From Gammaproteobacteria bacterium (GTDB lineage Bacteria; Pseudomonadota; Gammaproteobacteria; Steroidobacterales; JABDKV01): DNA of 15,289 bases. A program made the translations under genes and the position numbers. The notes beneath the pieces were generated by a model. It was not told the DNA's origin, made no database searches, and saw nothing but the letters and a program-made list of their open reading frames with translations. This document shows positions 7,660 through 15,289 of the stretch, one piece after another. Numbering within the stretch: position 1 is the stretch's first letter; every line of letters begins with the position of its first letter. The stretch covers positions 1-15,289 of the forward strand of contig JAOTXR010000008.1 in NCBI GenBank assembly GCA_029862285.1, read 5' to 3'.

Positions 7660-7683
7660 ACCGGCAGACTGAAAGCTGCCGGT
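7660..7683 (-). terminator. Probable terminator hairpin after ahcY
   Basis: The 99-base gap between ahcY and cpdA holds an inverted repeat, ACCGGCAG (7660-7667) and CTGCCGGT (7676-7683), with an eight-base loop. It is a perfect eight-pair, GC-rich stem. On the ahcY strand it is followed by a loose T-containing stretch (TGCCTATTT) rather than a strong T-run, so termination may be partial. Confidence 0.55.
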
Positions 7684-7704
7684 CTTTCCTGCTCCGATAA
7701 GGCT

Positions 7705-9120
7705 TCAGTACCGGTAATGGTCCGGCTTGTAAGGCCCGTCTGCAGAGACGTTAATGTACTCAGCCTGTTCGGGGCTTAGCCGGGTGAGTTTGGCGCCAAC
7801 GCGGTCGAGATGCAGCCGGGCGACGCGTTCGTCCAGGTGTTTGGGCAGGACGTAAACGTCGTTTCGGTAATTATCGCGGTTCTGCCACAACTCGATTTGC
7901 GCGATCACCTGGTTGGTAAATGAATTCGACATCACGAAACTCGGGTGACCGGTTCCGCATCCGAGGTTTATCAGCCGTCCCTGTGCCAGCAGGATTATTT
8001 TATTGCCGTTCGGCAAAATAATGTGATCGACCTGCGGTTTGATGTTTTCCCACTCGTATTTTTCAACCGATGCGACATCAATCTCATTGTCGAAATGGCC
8101 AATGTTGCAGAGGATGGCCTCGTCTTTCATTCTTACTATGTGGTCGTGAGTGATTACGTGGTAGTTGCCTGTTGCTGTCACCACGATATCGACCTGATCA
8201 ATGACATCGTCGACCGTGACCACGCGATAGCCTTCCATTGCCGCCTGAAGGGCGCAGATCGGATCGACCTCAGTAATCCAGACATTGGCACTAAGTGCGC
8301 GCAGCGACTGCGCGGAACCCTTGCCGACATCGCCATAGCCGCAGACCAGCGCAATCTTGCCAGCAATCATGACGTCGGTTGCTCGCTTGATGCCGTCCAC
8401 CAGCGACTCGCGGCAACCATACAGATTGTCGAATTTACTCTTCGTCACCGAATCGTTGACGTTGATGGCGGGGAAGGGCAGCTCGTCACGAGCGGCGATC
8501 TGATACAGGCGAGCGACGCCGGTGGTGGTTTCCTCGGTCACGCCACCGATACTCTTGAGCAGCCGCGCATACCAGCCCGGTTTGCTATCGAGTCGCTTGT
8601 GTATAGCTGCAAACAGGGCCCGTTCTTCGTCACTGCCGGGATTGTCGAGCACACCGGGGTCTTGTTCCGCCCGGGCCCCAAGCGATACCAGTAAGGTCGC
8701 ATCACCGCCATCGTCGAGAATGCGGTTAGGCATTCCGCCGTCATGCCATTCCATGATCTTGTGGGTGTATTCCCAATACTCATCCAGGTTTTCGCCTTTG
8801 AACGCATAAACCGGCGTGCCACCGGCAGCGATCGCTGCAGCGGCATGGTCCTGGGTCGAAAAAATATTGCATGACGCCCAGCGCAGCTCGGCACCGAGCT
8901 TGACCAGCGTCTCGATGAGAACCGCAGTCTGAATAGTCATATGCAGCGAACCCGCGATACGGGCGCCTGCCAACGGCTTCTCGCCGTCGTATTGCTCGCG
9001 CAGTGCCATGAGACCGGGCATCTCCGACTCAGCGATCGCGATTTCCCTGCGACCAAAGTCCGCCAGAGAAATATCGGCGACCTTGTAGTCAACCGCTACT
9101 TTTTCCATTGGTGTGCTCAT
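7705..9120 (-). CDS. ahcY: Adenosylhomocysteinase (S-adenosyl-L-homocysteine hydrolase)
   Basis: AhcY splits S-adenosylhomocysteine, the inhibitor left after every SAM-dependent methylation, into adenosine and homocysteine, using tightly bound NAD. With ATG 9120 the product is 471 residues, the long form with the roughly 40-residue insertion found in many bacteria and plants. Landmarks are [16 protein letters not shown] (57-72), [17 protein letters not shown] (81-97), [20 protein letters not shown] around the substrate site, [11 protein letters not shown] for NAD binding, and the C-terminal KPDHYRY that closes the neighbouring subunit's NAD site. The start at 9120 has GGAG six bases upstream. 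A longer in-frame start at 9165 adds an atypical 15-residue extension and runs to the metK stop, so it is rejected. It lies 45 bases after metK, so the two are probably one transcript. No room exists for an SAH riboswitch. Confidence 0.97.
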   Translation of the reverse strand: MSTPMEKVAVDYKVADISLADFGRREIAIAESEMPGLMALREQYDGEKPLAGARIAGSLHMTIQTAVLIETLVKLGAELRWASCNIFSTQDHAAAAIAAGGTPVYAFKGENLDEYWEYTHKIMEWHDGGMPNRILDDGGDATLLVSLGARAEQDPGVLDNPGSDEERALFAAIHKRLDSKPGWYARLLKSIGGVTEETTTGVARLYQIAARDELPFPAINVNDSVTKSKFDNLYGCRESLVDGIKRATDVMIAGKIALVCGYGDVGKGSAQSLRALSANVWITEVDPICALQAAMEGYRVVTVDDVIDQVDIVVTATGNYHVITHDHIVRMKDEAILCNIGHFDNEIDVASVEKYEWENIKPQVDHIILPNGNKIILLAQGRLINLGCGTGHPSFVMSNSFTNQVIAQIELWQNRDNYRNDVYVLPKHLDERVARLHLDRVGAKLTRLSPEQAEYINVSADGPYKPDHYRY

Positions 9121-9165
9121 TTCAATCTCCAGACTTGATTCAGGCGTAGCAGATCGGTCGTGCAA

Positions 9166-10350
9166 TTAGTCTGTGCCGGTCAGCCGAATGTTGGCTGCTG
9201 CACGCAATGCCTCTACTTTATCCAGTCGTTCCCATGTGAATTCCGGTTCGGTGCGGCCAAAATGACCGTAACTGGCAGTTGCCTTGTAGATCGGCCTTAC
9301 CAGGTCGAGCATTTGACGGATGCCATAGGGTGTCAGGTCAAAATGCTCACGTACGAGTTCGGCGAAACGTTCCGATTCGATCTTACCGGTACCAAAAGTC
9401 TCCACACTGATTGAAGTCGGCCGGGCAACGCCGATCGCGTACGACACCTGAATCTCGCAACGCTCGGCCAGACCCGCGGCGACAATATTCTTGGCCACAT
9501 AACGGGCCGCATAGGCAGCCGAACGGTCCACTTTGGAAGGATCCTTGCCAGAGAAGGCACCGCCACCATGACGCGCCATACCGCCGTAGGTGTCTACGAT
9601 TATCTTGCGCCCGGTCAGGCCACAGTCACCCATGGGACCACCGACAACAAAGCGGCCGGTCGGGTTGATATGGATGTTCTCGCCGGGGCATTCGTCCAGC
9701 CATTCCTTCGGCAGCACCGGTTCGAGAATCTCCGCACGGACACCGTCATAAAGATCTTTCAAAGACACATCGTCATCGTGCTGTGTCGATAGAACGACGG
9801 CGTCCAGGCCCGCTGGACGTTCATCGACATATTTCAGTGTCACCTGGCTCTTGGCATCGGGACGCAACCAGCTCAGCTGACCCGCTTTGCGTACCTCTGC
9901 CTGGCGTTTTACCAGGCGGTGGGCATAGGTGATTGCCGCCGGCATGAGCACATCGGTTTCGTTCGTCGCGTAGCCGAACATCAGGCCCTGGTCGCCGGCA
10001 CCCTGGTTTTGCGCCTTTTCTCTGTCTACGCCTTGTGCGATGTCGACCGACTGCTTACCGATCGCGTTGAGTACTGCACAGGTGTTGCCGTCGAAACCAA
10101 GATCGGAATTGTCATAGCCGATGTCGAGGATGGTCTGTCGGGTCAGTTCCTCAAGATCCACCCAGGCCGAGGTTGTAATCTCGCCGGCGATAATCGCCAT
10201 GCCGGTTTTGACCATTGTCTCGCAGGCCACCCGCGCTTGCGGGTCTTCGGCGATAATGGCATCGAGGACTGCGTCGGAAATCTGATCGGCCATCTTGTCC
10301 GGATGACCTTCCGAGACCGACTCGGAGGTAAACAGGTAGTTTTTTTGCAT
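9166..10350 (-). CDS. metK: S-adenosylmethionine synthetase (methionine adenosyltransferase)
   Basis: MetK makes S-adenosylmethionine from methionine and ATP. The 394-residue product is close to the usual bacterial length of about 384. It contains [13 protein letters not shown] (7-19, with the catalytic histidine H16), GAGDQG (117-122), and the glycine-rich [19 protein letters not shown] phosphate-binding loop. The C-terminal [11 protein letters not shown] block is also typical. It is first in a minus-strand pair with ahcY, coupling SAM production to SAH removal. The ATG at 10350 is not preceded by an obvious Shine-Dalgarno sequence (the bases are CGACCACAATTCC), which is unusual for such a highly expressed gene. 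It is divergent from the thioredoxin-like gene. Confidence 0.97.
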   Translation of the reverse strand: MQKNYLFTSESVSEGHPDKMADQISDAVLDAIIAEDPQARVACETMVKTGMAIIAGEITTSAWVDLEELTRQTILDIGYDNSDLGFDGNTCAVLNAIGKQSVDIAQGVDREKAQNQGAGDQGLMFGYATNETDVLMPAAITYAHRLVKRQAEVRKAGQLSWLRPDAKSQVTLKYVDERPAGLDAVVLSTQHDDDVSLKDLYDGVRAEILEPVLPKEWLDECPGENIHINPTGRFVVGGPMGDCGLTGRKIIVDTYGGMARHGGGAFSGKDPSKVDRSAAYAARYVAKNIVAAGLAERCEIQVSYAIGVARPTSISVETFGTGKIESERFAELVREHFDLTPYGIRQMLDLVRPIYKATASYGHFGRTEPEFTWERLDKVEALRAAANIRLTGTD

Positions 10351-10382
10351 GGAATTGTGGTCGGAGGCGTTAACAGCCGGCT

Positions 10383-10388
10383 AGTATA
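10383..10388 (-). promoter_or_regulatory. Possible -10 element for metK-ahcY
   Basis: On the minus strand TATACT (five of six consensus matches) sits about 33 bases before the metK ATG, predicting a 5' untranslated region of roughly 25 bases. A -35 is poor: GTGTTG lies 17 bases upstream. The divergent thioredoxin-like gene begins at 10423, so this 72-base gap must hold both promoters. No SAM riboswitch fits in so short a leader. Confidence 0.45.
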
Positions 10389-10411
10389 CCTGCAACCGTG
10401 CCACGCAACAC

Positions 10412-10416
10412 AGGAG
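10412..10416 (+). promoter_or_regulatory. Shine-Dalgarno site that fixes a TTG start
   Basis: AGGAG sits six bases before TTG 10423. It is the only strong ribosome site near the start of the conserved protein, and there is no ATG or GTG in frame at that point. This decides the start of the thioredoxin-like gene. Confidence 0.8.
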
Positions 10417-10422
10417 TCGACA

Positions 10423-10983
10423 TTGGCAGCTCTGGAAACACCAGTTTGTGACTTTGGCGCGCCAGCGCCGGATTTTGGCCTGCGCGGCGTAGATGGCCGT
10501 ACCTGGAGCCTGGCAGATGTGCGTGGCGAAAAGGGCACCGTGGTGATGTTTATTTGCAACCACTGCCCATTCGTCAAAGCGGCAATCGATCGCATAATCC
10601 GCGATGCGCAGGATCTCGCCCGGCAAGGGGTTAATACGGTTGCGATTATGTCAAACGATACAGTGACTTATTCTGCCGATTCCTTTGACAACATGCGCCG
10701 GTGGGCGGAGGAACTGGCATTCCCCTTTCCGTACCTGATCGACGAAACCCAGGATGTGGCGCATGCATATGGTGCGGTTTGCACACCGGATTTTTTTGGT
10801 TATGACGCGGATCTTGGCCTCCAGTACCGCGGTCGTCTGGATGCCGGGCGCACTGCTGCGCCACCGGCGGGGGCGCCGCGCGAACTGTATGACGCGATGC
10901 TTGCGGTGGCGGCCACCGGCAATGGGCCGCGGGAGCAGACCCCCAGTATCGGCTGTAGCATCAAGTGGGCTGAACCCCGATAG
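10423..10983 (+). CDS. Thioredoxin-fold (AhpC/TSA-like) redox protein
   Basis: The 186-residue protein has a thioredoxin/peroxiredoxin-like fold. The N-terminal APAPDFGLRGVDGRTWSLAD is the usual redoxin opening. The active-site pair is CNHC at residues 45-48 in FICNHCPFVKA, and GAVCTPDFFG provides the loop with a threonine-proline pair opposite the active site. It ends with GCSIKW, another conserved cysteine region. There is no signal peptide, so it is probably cytoplasmic. The substrate is unknown; it is a common but uncharacterised gammaproteobacterial protein. The start is TTG 10423, set by AGGAG six bases upstream. The reading frame stays open far upstream (to 9919), but that part is antisense to metK and is not coding. 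It is divergent from metK. Confidence 0.9.
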   Translation: MAALETPVCDFGAPAPDFGLRGVDGRTWSLADVRGEKGTVVMFICNHCPFVKAAIDRIIRDAQDLARQGVNTVAIMSNDTVTYSADSFDNMRRWAEELAFPFPYLIDETQDVAHAYGAVCTPDFFGYDADLGLQYRGRLDAGRTAAPPAGAPRELYDAMLAVAATGNGPREQTPSIGCSIKWAEPR

Positions 10984-11274
10984 CCCGCGCTACGTGCGAA
11001 AACGATCGTCTGTTTGCGGCACAACCCGGGAATTCAGTCGCCATAAACAGTCCCGCTCATCGCTCAATACCCACCCTGAGTCGTCAGGCTGCTATCAGGC
11101 AGCTCCGCCGACTTGCCTTTTTGGGCAAAGCGCTGCGGCACATTCCTCCCATAGAGTCTGGGTTTGGAGTGTGGGCGCCGGTTTCCAGTCAGTGGCCCCT
11201 TCGGGATGTGCTGATTGCTGAAAACGCCGGTCTAGGTGACAATGCGCGCGCTTTTCCCGCCCACGAGAGAAAAA
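10984..11274 (+). other. Intergenic region before tkt with a run of small hairpins
   Basis: I find no credible gene in these 291 bases. Three short inverted repeats stand in a row: CCTGA/TCAGG (11075-11088, four-base loop), GCTGC/GCAGC (11088-11103, six-base loop) and TTGCC/GGCAA (11113-11128, inside a possible CCGC/GCGG outer stem, 11105-11138). They could be a terminator region for the thioredoxin-like gene, part of a leader, or a small RNA. No T-run follows them. I compared the stretch with 6S RNA and common riboswitches from memory and found no match. Confidence 0.4.
11215..11243 (+). promoter_or_regulatory. Possible promoter for the tkt-gap-pgk operon
   Basis: TTGCTG (11215-11220) and GACAAT (11238-11243) are spaced by exactly 17 bases and match the sigma-70 hexamers at three and four of six positions. 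Transcription would start near 11250, giving a leader of about 25 bases before ATG 11275. If correct, the hairpins further upstream are outside the main transcript. Confidence 0.4.
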
Positions 11275-13293
11275 ATGCCAACCCGTAAAGAACTGGCAAA
11301 TGCGATCCGTGCGCTCAGCATGGACGCAGTGCAGCGAGCAAATTCTGGTCACCCCGGTATGCCGATGGGTATGGCGGACATCGCAGAGGTTTTGTGGAAC
11401 GACTTTCTTCGTTTCAATCCCCGCAATCCGGATTGGCACAATCGCGACCGCTTTGTTTTGTCCAACGGTCACGGCAGCATGCTGCTTTATTCGGTTTTGC
11501 ACCTGAGTGGTTACCGGCTGTCACTGGAAGATCTGAAAAGTTTTCGTCAACTTGGTTCGAAGACTCCGGGGCATCCGGAATACGGGATGACACCTGGCGT
11601 TGAGACAACCACCGGACCGCTGGGGCAGGGCCTTGCAAACGCGGTCGGCATGGCGATTGCAGAAAAGAATCTCGCCGCACGTTATAACCGCCCGGGTTTT
11701 GAAATTGTCGATCACGACACTTTTGTCTTCGCAGGCGACGGTTGCCTGATGGAAGGTATCTCCCACGAAGTCTGCTCACTGGCGGGCACAATGCAGCTGG
11801 GTAAGCTGGTGGTGCTCTATGATGACAACGGTATTTCCATCGACGGCGAAGTCGACGGCTGGTTTACTGATGACACACCGAAGCGTTTTGAGGCGTATGG
11901 CTGGCACGTAATCCGGGATATCGACGGCCACGATGCCAATGCGGTGCAGCGCGCAATCGAGGTGGCCCGTTCGGTGCATGACAAGCCCACACTGATCTGC
12001 TGTCGCACTGTCATTGGCTGGGGTGCGCCGAACAAGCAAGGAACGGCCGATACCCATGGCGCGCCACTCGGTGACGAGGAAATCGGTGCGGTGCGCGAAG
12101 CTATCGGTTGGCAGTCCGGGCCGTTCGAAATACCGGACGAAATCGCCGCTGCATGGGATACGACGGAAAAAGGACAAGCACTGGAAACTGCGTGGAATTC
12201 GCTGTACGACGAGTACGCGAACAAATACCCGGAACTCGCTGCGGAGTACCTGCGCCGCATGGCCGGCGTATTGCCGGACGACTGGGACGCGCGCGCCGAA
12301 GAGTTTGTTTTGCAGATCAATGACGAGGCTGCGAATAAAGCGACGCGCAAGTCGTCGCAGGCGGCGCTCAACGGTTTTGGGCCGATGCTACCGGAATTGA
12401 TCGGCGGTTCCGCTGACCTGACAGGATCCAATGGAACGCTGTGGTCGGGTTCCGAAGTACTTACTGCCGATAATCCGCAAGGCAATTATATTTATTTCGG
12501 CGTGCGTGAGTTTGGCATGTCAGCAATACTCAATGGCCTGGCATTGCACGGCGGTTTTATTCCCTATGGTGCGACTTTTCTGGTTTTCTCGGACTATGCA
12601 CGTAATGCTGTGCGTTTGGCGGCGCTAATGGGTATCCCCAGCATTTTTGTGTATACCCACGATTCTATCGGTCTGGGTGAAGACGGTCCCACACACCAGC
12701 CGATCGAGCATCTCGCAAGCCTGAGAATGATTCCCGGAATGTCGTTATGGCGTCCCTGCGATACAGTTGAATCGGCGGTTGCCTGGAAGCAGACGTTGCA
12801 GCAACGCGACGAACCGGCATCGCTCGTTTTTACGCGACAGGGCGTACCGTTCCAGCCACGCAGTAGCACCCAGATCGATAATATCGCGCGTGGTGGTTAT
12901 GTGCTGGCTGATTGTGAGGGCACACCGGAGCTGATTCTTATTGCGACCGGGTCAGAGGTGGGTCTGGCGATGACGGCCTTAGCCACACTCGCCGATAAAG
13001 GCCGACGCGTGCGTGTGGTGTCGATGCCGTGCGCCGAGATTTTCAATCGCCAGGAAAGCAGTTATCGTGATGCCGTATTACCGCCACAAACTGGCCGGCG
13101 CATCGCGATCGAGGCGGGTGTACCGGACTACTGGTACCGCTACGTCGGTGGCGCTGGCCGCGTTATTGGCATTGATCGCTTCGGTGATTCAGCGCCGGCC
13201 GCACAGATTTTTGAACATGTCGGTTTGACAGCAGAGCGAATCGTGGCCGAGGCCGAGAGCCTGCTGCAAACCCCGGCAACCGTATTCGTCTGA
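11275..13293 (+). CDS. tkt: Transketolase
   Basis: Transketolase moves two-carbon ketol units between sugar phosphates in the pentose phosphate (and Calvin) pathways, using thiamine diphosphate and Mg2+. The 672-residue product is close to E. coli TktA in length. Seen in order: [12 protein letters not shown] (24-35, with the catalytic H26), TPGHPEYG (97-104, H100), [14 protein letters not shown] (114-127), and the cofactor motif GDGCLMEG (154-161) through DDN (183-185). The pyrimidine-domain block is [15 protein letters not shown], which carries the catalytic glutamate, followed by [22 protein letters not shown] 11275 is preceded by GAGA a few bases upstream. An in-frame GTG at 11236 would add 13 residues not found in the family. 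It is followed after 14 bases by gap, so both are in one operon. In a Calvin-cycle organism the gene would be called cbbT; no RuBisCO or phosphoribulokinase is visible. Confidence 0.96.
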   Translation: MPTRKELANAIRALSMDAVQRANSGHPGMPMGMADIAEVLWNDFLRFNPRNPDWHNRDRFVLSNGHGSMLLYSVLHLSGYRLSLEDLKSFRQLGSKTPGHPEYGMTPGVETTTGPLGQGLANAVGMAIAEKNLAARYNRPGFEIVDHDTFVFAGDGCLMEGISHEVCSLAGTMQLGKLVVLYDDNGISIDGEVDGWFTDDTPKRFEAYGWHVIRDIDGHDANAVQRAIEVARSVHDKPTLICCRTVIGWGAPNKQGTADTHGAPLGDEEIGAVREAIGWQSGPFEIPDEIAAAWDTTEKGQALETAWNSLYDEYANKYPELAAEYLRRMAGVLPDDWDARAEEFVLQINDEAANKATRKSSQAALNGFGPMLPELIGGSADLTGSNGTLWSGSEVLTADNPQGNYIYFGVREFGMSAILNGLALHGGFIPYGATFLVFSDYARNAVRLAALMGIPSIFVYTHDSIGLGEDGPTHQPIEHLASLRMIPGMSLWRPCDTVESAVAWKQTLQQRDEPASLVFTRQGVPFQPRSSTQIDNIARGGYVLADCEGTPELILIATGSEVGLAMTALATLADKGRRVRVVSMPCAEIFNRQESSYRDAVLPPQTGRRIAIEAGVPDYWYRYVGGAGRVIGIDRFGDSAPAAQIFEHVGLTAERIVAEAESLLQTPATVFV

Positions 13294-13307
13294 TTAAGGA
13301 GATAAGC

Positions 13308-14315
13308 ATGTCTATCAAAGTAGCAATCAATGGATTTGGCCGGATCGGACGTTTGACGCTCCGCGCGGTCTTCGAAACACAGCGCACCGGTGAAATTGAC
13401 TTCGTCGCGATCAACGATCTTGGCGATATCGATACAAATGCCTACCTGATGAAGCATGACACCGCGCATGGCCCTTTCCCCGGCACCGTCGAAAAAGACG
13501 GTGACGACCTCATTATCAATGGTGATCGGGTGCGCGTCTTTTCGCAGCCGGACCCGACCAAGCTTCCATGGGAAGAGCTCGGTGTCGACGTGGTGCTGGA
13601 GTGCACCGGCGTGTTCAAAACCCGCGAAAAAGCCGGGCTGCACTTGCAGGCCGGTGCCAAGAAAGTGTTGATCTCGGCACCTGCCGGGAAGGATGTTGAT
13701 GCGACGATTGTCTATGGCGTCAATCACCACAAACTGAAAGCCAGCGACACAATAGTTTCGAACGCATCGTGCACGACCAATTGCCTGGCGCCGATGGTCA
13801 AGCCGTTGTACGAGAAAGTGGGTCTGGAGCGCGGATTGATGACGACGATTCATGCCTATACCAACGATCAGGTATTGACCGATGTCTATCACAAGGATCT
13901 GCGTCGGGCCCGATCGGCGACGATGTCGATGATTCCGACCAAAACCGGTGCGGCTGCCGCGGTAGGTATGGTATTGCCGGAATTGGATGGCAAGCTGGAT
14001 GGTTTTGCCGTACGTGTGCCGACAATCAATGTATCGCTGGTGGATCTAAGCTTCGTCGCGTCGCGACCCACTTCGGTCGATGAGATTAACGCCATCATGC
14101 GTGACGCAGCCGATGGTGAGATGCGCGGTATCGTCAATTACGTCGACGAACCATTGGTGTCAATCGATTTCAACCACAATCCATTCTCTTCGTCATTCGA
14201 TGCATCGATGACGAAAGTGTCTGACAACCTGGTCAAGGTTTGTTCCTGGTATGACAATGAGTGGGGTTTTTCCAATCGCATGCTCGATACCATGCTGGCC
14301 ATGATGAACGCCTGA
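13308..14315 (+). CDS. gap: Glyceraldehyde-3-phosphate dehydrogenase, type I
   Basis: This enzyme oxidises and phosphorylates glyceraldehyde 3-phosphate to 1,3-bisphosphoglycerate, or the reverse. The 335-residue product has the Rossmann start [10 protein letters not shown] (7-16) and AINDLGD (34-40), whose aspartate at the end of the second strand points to NAD as cofactor. The catalytic cysteine is C155 in [12 protein letters not shown], and the catalytic histidine is H182 in IHAYTNDQ. The S-loop reads [18 protein letters not shown]. It begins 14 bases after the tkt stop with a strong AAGGAGA ribosome site (13296-13302) five bases before the ATG. Its stop lies inside a short tandem repeat. 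NAD preference is read from sequence, not proven. Confidence 0.97.
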   Translation: MSIKVAINGFGRIGRLTLRAVFETQRTGEIDFVAINDLGDIDTNAYLMKHDTAHGPFPGTVEKDGDDLIINGDRVRVFSQPDPTKLPWEELGVDVVLECTGVFKTREKAGLHLQAGAKKVLISAPAGKDVDATIVYGVNHHKLKASDTIVSNASCTTNCLAPMVKPLYEKVGLERGLMTTIHAYTNDQVLTDVYHKDLRRARSATMSMIPTKTGAAAAVGMVLPELDGKLDGFAVRVPTINVSLVDLSFVASRPTSVDEINAIMRDAADGEMRGIVNYVDEPLVSIDFNHNPFSSSFDASMTKVSDNLVKVCSWYDNEWGFSNRMLDTMLAMMNA

Positions 14316-14332
14316 CGCCTGACGCCTGACGC
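14308..14332. repeat. Short tandem repeat at the gap stop codon
   Basis: ACGCCTG occurs three times without a break (14308-14328), followed by a partial ACGC (14329-14332). The gap stop TGA (14313-14315) spans the first and second units. Copy-number slippage would change the gap-to-pgk spacing by seven bases while keeping the stop codon. Confidence 0.85.
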
Positions 14333-14341
14333 GTTACGCTT

Positions 14342-15289
14342 ATGCTGGAAATGACCGATCTCGATCTCGCGGGGAAGCGTCTACTAATCCGTGAGGATCT
14401 CAATGTGCCCGTCGAATCCGGCCGGGTAACCAGCGACGCGCGTATCCGTGCTGCGATTCCCACTCTGGAGGCAGCGCTGGAAGCGGGTGCCGCGGTAATG
14501 GTGATGTCGCATCTAGGGCGCCCGACCGAGGGCGAATTCGCGGAGAAGTTTTCCCTGGAGCCCGTTGCTCATCGGCTCGGAGAGTTGCTGAACCGATCAG
14601 TGAGATTGCAACGCGACTGGCTGGATGGCTTCGAAATCGAGCCACGCGAAATAGTCCTGTGCGAAAATGTTCGCTTCAATCCTGGCGAAAAGAAGAATGA
14701 TGATGTTCTTGCAAGGCGTTTGGCGGCGTTGTGCGATATTTTTGTAATGGATGCATTTGGCACGGCGCACCGGGCGCAGGCGAGCACCGAGGGTGTTGCG
14801 CGCTATGCGCCGGTGGCCTGCGCTGGTCCGTTGCTGGTCCGCGAAATGTCGATGTTGCACCAGGCGCTGGATAATCCGCGTCGGCCGATGGTCGCGATCG
14901 TTGGCGGCTCCAAGGTGTCTACCAAGCTGACAGTGCTGGAGAGCCTGCTGGAAAGAGTCGATCAGCTCATAGTCGGTGGGGGCATAGCCAACACTTTTAT
15001 CGCGGCAGCCGGGCATCAGGTTGGCAATTCACTCTATGAAAAAGATCTGATCGAGGATGCAAAACGACTGATGGCGATGGCGCGCGAGCGCGACGCTGTC
15101 ATCCCGATGCCCGTCGATGTGGTGGTGGGCAGAGAGTTTTCTGCCGACGCTGCAGCAATCACCCGCGATGTGAGTGACGTGCGCGATGATGAACTGATCC
15201 TGGACGTCGGCCCGTACACCGCAAAGCTCTATGCCGACTATATGAAAAATGCCGGGACTGTCGTTTGGAATGGACCACTCGGCGTATTT
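14342..15289 (+). CDS. pgk: Phosphoglycerate kinase (3' end cut by window edge)
   Basis: Pgk transfers the acyl phosphate of 1,3-bisphosphoglycerate to ADP, or the reverse in gluconeogenesis and carbon fixation. The frame is open for 316 codons up to the last base, leaving roughly the last 70-75 residues of a protein of about 390 outside. The N-terminal domain shows [11 protein letters not shown] (14-24), [19 protein letters not shown] and [15 protein letters not shown]. The nucleotide-domain start reads [14 protein letters not shown], followed by [12 protein letters not shown] and, at the edge, WNGPLGVF. I chose ATG 14342 because related proteins carry a few residues before MTDLDL; ATG 14351 is the alternative. 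Neither has a strong ribosome site. It lies 26 bases after gap, across the ACGCCTG repeat, and completes the tkt-gap-pgk run. Confidence 0.96.
   Translation, partial: MLEMTDLDLAGKRLLIREDLNVPVESGRVTSDARIRAAIPTLEAALEAGAAVMVMSHLGRPTEGEFAEKFSLEPVAHRLGELLNRSVRLQRDWLDGFEIEPREIVLCENVRFNPGEKKNDDVLARRLAALCDIFVMDAFGTAHRAQASTEGVARYAPVACAGPLLVREMSMLHQALDNPRRPMVAIVGGSKVSTKLTVLESLLERVDQLIVGGGIANTFIAAAGHQVGNSLYEKDLIEDAKRLMAMARERDAVIPMPVDVVVGREFSADAAAITRDVSDVRDDELILDVGPYTAKLYADYMKNAGTVVWNGPLGVF

Noticed and set aside
7945..8694. A 249-codon plus-strand frame inside ahcY.
   Set aside because: It is antisense to a fully conserved ahcY coding region, and its translation resembles no known protein; long antisense frames are common in GC-rich genes.
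9121..9165. An SAH riboswitch before ahcY.
   Set aside because: The gap is 45 bases and contains the ahcY ribosome site; there is no pseudoknot-like GC-rich structure and too little room.
9919..10422. An upstream extension of the thioredoxin-like frame.
   Set aside because: It is antisense to metK, and the conserved protein begins at TTG 10423 with its own ribosome site.
10984..11274. 6S RNA or another standard small RNA.
   Set aside because: I could not match the 6S closing stem or bubble on either strand, and the usual zapA/fau neighbours are absent.
13140..13892. A 250-codon minus-strand frame across the tkt-gap junction.
   Set aside because: It is antisense to conserved tkt and gap, and its content is explained as the mirror of those genes.
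11275..15289. A Calvin-cycle (cbb) operon rather than general tkt-gap-pgk.
   Set aside because: No RuBisCO, phosphoribulokinase or cbbR is in the window; the same order serves heterotrophic carbon metabolism.
1..15289. A hidden defence system, prophage or mobile island.
   Set aside because: Almost every base is accounted for by intact core genes with similar composition; no integrase, transposase, toxin-antitoxin pair or CRISPR-type repeat was found.

Overview
The window looks like a chromosomal housekeeping segment from a gammaproteobacterium. The evidence is the set of full-length, intact core genes, their family-typical sequences (Mpl, the Pgk and thioredoxin-like protein types), and the gene orders rubredoxin / thiD-thiE-hemL, metK-ahcY and tkt-gap-pgk. 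It is fairly GC-rich. I cannot name the genus. The GGGGTCAGACC-type palindrome fits several uncultured marine gammaproteobacterial lineages, but that is only an impression from memory. I see no transposase, phage, plasmid, CRISPR, tRNA or rRNA gene.

Layout. (1) At the left edge is the 5' part of rnd (RNase D, minus strand), divergent from an unnamed multi-pass membrane protein whose stop codon overlaps the start of mpl (murein tripeptide recycling ligase). (2) A 213-base gap with a possible promoter leads to a small acidic orphan protein resembling the DUF6966 type. Its stop codon lies inside a perfect 23-bp inverted repeat that separates it from the convergent hemL. (3) thiD-thiE-hemL form a compact minus-strand operon (thiamine and tetrapyrrole synthesis), divergent from a 54-residue rubredoxin gene. 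(4) Next, all on the minus strand, come metK, ahcY, cpdA (cAMP phosphodiesterase) and a TraB/GumN-family lipoprotein. metK and ahcY together make S-adenosylmethionine and clear S-adenosylhomocysteine. (5) A thioredoxin-fold protein with a TTG start is divergent from metK. (6) After a 291-base gap with several small hairpins and a likely promoter comes the plus-strand central-carbon operon tkt-gap-pgk. pgk runs off the right edge.

How the genes work together. tkt, gap and pgk link the non-oxidative pentose phosphate (or Calvin) reactions to the triose-phosphate part of glycolysis and gluconeogenesis. metK and ahcY run the activated methyl cycle. thiD and thiE make thiamine phosphate, whose diphosphate form is the cofactor of transketolase. 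HemL feeds haem synthesis. Mpl recycles cell wall.

I did not find a convincing undescribed system. The items most worth a second look are the REP-like palindrome with a GTAG foot that provides a stop codon, the unnamed membrane protein coupled to mpl, the DUF-type orphan, and the structured leader region before tkt.
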